The notes below the pieces were generated by a model, which saw only the letters and a list, made by a program, of their open reading frames with translations, was not told the origin of the DNA and searched no databases. Shown piece by piece: positions 6,407 through 7,293 of a stretch of DNA of 7,293 nt (position 1 is its first letter; every line of letters starts with the position of its first letter). A program made the translations under genes and the position numbers. The stretch is from Neptuniibacter sp. (GTDB lineage Bacteria; Pseudomonadota; Gammaproteobacteria; Pseudomonadales; Balneatricaceae), in assembly GCA_030149405.1 (NCBI GenBank), contig JASBRM010000344.1:1-7293 (forward strand). Direction: 5' to 3'.

Positions 6407-6424
6407 TTGATAACTTCTTATCAA
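6407..6424. terminator. Possible bidirectional stem-loop between convergent genes
   Basis: TTGATAA and TTATCAA form a perfect seven-base stem around a CTTC loop (GAAG on the minus strand). It lies in the 73-base gap between two convergent stop codons, 12 bases past the end of the dehydrogenase gene, where a terminator is expected. The stem is AT-rich and lacks a good T tract, so the assignment rests mainly on position. Confidence 0.3.
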
Positions 6425-6436
6425 AAATGGTATCCA

Positions 6437-7293
6437 TTAACCTCTATTGACGAATTCAATAAGATTTTCAAAAGCGGTTCGGAAATACAATTCGTAACTG
6501 GATTTCTCTACATAGCCGATATGCGGGCTGCAAAGAACATTAGGAAGGCTAAGGATTTTACAGTTATCCGTGGTTACTGGTTCAATCTCGTAAACATCGA
6601 CTGCGGCACTTTTAGATGGGTTCAGCCTCATTTCGTTATAGACTGCATCAGGTTCTATCAACTCTGCCCTACTGGTATTCACCAGTAAAGAATCTGGCTT
6701 CATCAGAGATAGGTCGTCTTTGGTCACACAATGTCGGGTGACTCCATTTAGTCGTAAATGCAGAGTTACGATATCTGACTGAGTAAAGAACTCATCTTTG
6801 CTATCAGCAGCATTGAAGCCGTGTTCGATCGCTAATTTCCGTGATGCCTTTCGTCCCCAGACGGTTACATTCATGCCGAATGTTTTTGCATAGCGTGCGA
6901 TACGCTGACCTATTTTCCCATAACCCCAGATACCGAGACTAAGGCCTTCCAGTTTGCGGCCTAAACCTGCATCACCAGACTGCTGCCAGTTACCGCTACT
7001 GAATTCTGAAACGTAGTTATTCAGGTTACGGGAGGCTGCCATGATCAGTGCCCAGGTTAATTCGGCTGGTGCGGTTGGCGATCCTACTCCTTCAAGTACT
7101 TCAACATCGTACTTTGCACAAATCTTAGGATCGATATGATTGCTGACTTTGCCGGTCTGACTAATCACTTTAAGATCTGGAAGGAGTGATAATAGATTTG
7201 GTGTAATTTGAGTACGCTCGCGGATCAGCACCAGCGCTTCAACACCGGAAAGATAACCTGCCAGTTCAACTTCATCAGTAAAAGTCGCATTAA
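6437..7293 (-). CDS. D-isomer-specific 2-hydroxyacid dehydrogenase, N-terminus outside window
   Basis: The frame stays open to the right edge, adding about 20 codons (ending EVELAGYLSGVEAL) before the GTG at 7231, so that GTG is not the start and roughly 30 N-terminal residues are missing. Counting from it, the NAD(P) loop is GYGKIG (103-108), followed by VTVWGRKAS (122-130). The catalytic triad of the family is present: Arg188 (NTSRAE), Glu217 (VYEIEP) and His237 (SPHIGY). TGKVSNHID (26-34) occupies the substrate-loop position. The enzyme should interconvert a 2-oxoacid and a D-2-hydroxyacid in the cytoplasm; the substrate is not evident, and a phosphoglycerate-, glyoxylate- or hydroxypyruvate-type activity cannot be told apart. 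Arg127-Lys128 after the second strand, in place of the Asp usual for NAD, hints at NADP. It is convergent with the CofD-like gene and has no visible link to it. Confidence 0.88.
   Translation of the reverse strand, partial: NATFTDEVELAGYLSGVEALVLIRERTQITPNLLSLLPDLKVISQTGKVSNHIDPKICAKYDVEVLEGVGSPTAPAELTWALIMAASRNLNNYVSEFSSGNWQQSGDAGLGRKLEGLSLGIWGYGKIGQRIARYAKTFGMNVTVWGRKASRKLAIEHGFNAADSKDEFFTQSDIVTLHLRLNGVTRHCVTKDDLSLMKPDSLLVNTSRAELIEPDAVYNEMRLNPSKSAAVDVYEIEPVTTDNCKILSLPNVLCSPHIGYVEKSSYELYFRTAFENLIEFVNRG

Noticed and set aside
7229..7231. GTG as the start of the dehydrogenase
   Set aside because: The frame continues upstream to the edge with sequence that fits the family N-terminal domain, so the start is outside the window.
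1..7293. Mobile elements, CRISPR repeats, tRNA genes, toxin-antitoxin or phage-defence genes
   Set aside because: No transposase, direct-repeat array, tRNA-like fold or recognisable defence domain is visible on either strand.

Overview
The window looks like chromosomal DNA from a Gram-negative, probably marine, gammaproteobacterium; an Oceanospirillales-like host is a guess from the style of the proteins. The Gram-negative assignment is firm, because an outer-membrane TonB-dependent receptor, a periplasmic binding protein and a TonB protein are all present. Gene density is high, with no insertion sequences, CRISPR array, tRNA or rRNA visible.

Positions 1-4053 (+) hold a tight transport operon. 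It contains the C-terminal part of a BtuB-like TonB-dependent receptor (cut by the left edge), a BtuF-like binding protein, a BtuC/FecCD-type permease and a BtuD-like ATPase. Spacing is 32 bases, then a 4-base overlap, then 10 bases. A tonB-like gene lies convergently at 4054-4848 (-), with no bases between its stop codon and that of the ATPase gene.

The key observation is in the leader of tonB, at about 4915-5030 (-). An open reading frame of 62 codons there is better explained as a cobalamin riboswitch. The minus strand carries the conserved core (GGGAA, GGTGAAA, TCC, then CCCGCCACTGT) with the expected nested pairing, followed by a shortened B12-box-like sequence. This turns a generic metal-chelate/heme/B12 uptake cluster into a probable vitamin B12 uptake locus. 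The receptor would bring cobalamin across the outer membrane, the dedicated TonB would energise it, BtuF would capture it in the periplasm and BtuCD would pump it inward. ExbB and ExbD are not in the window.

Positions 5170-6363 (+) encode a CofD/YvcK-related protein that I recognise as the CofD-like member of the so-called GAK gene set. None of its usual partners (ATP-grasp enzyme, HprK-like kinase) is in the window. It is divergent from tonB and is probably functionally separate from B12 uptake.

Positions 6437-7293 (-) encode a D-isomer-specific 2-hydroxyacid dehydrogenase whose N-terminus is beyond the right edge. The 73-base convergent gap before it holds two small AT-rich stem-loops.
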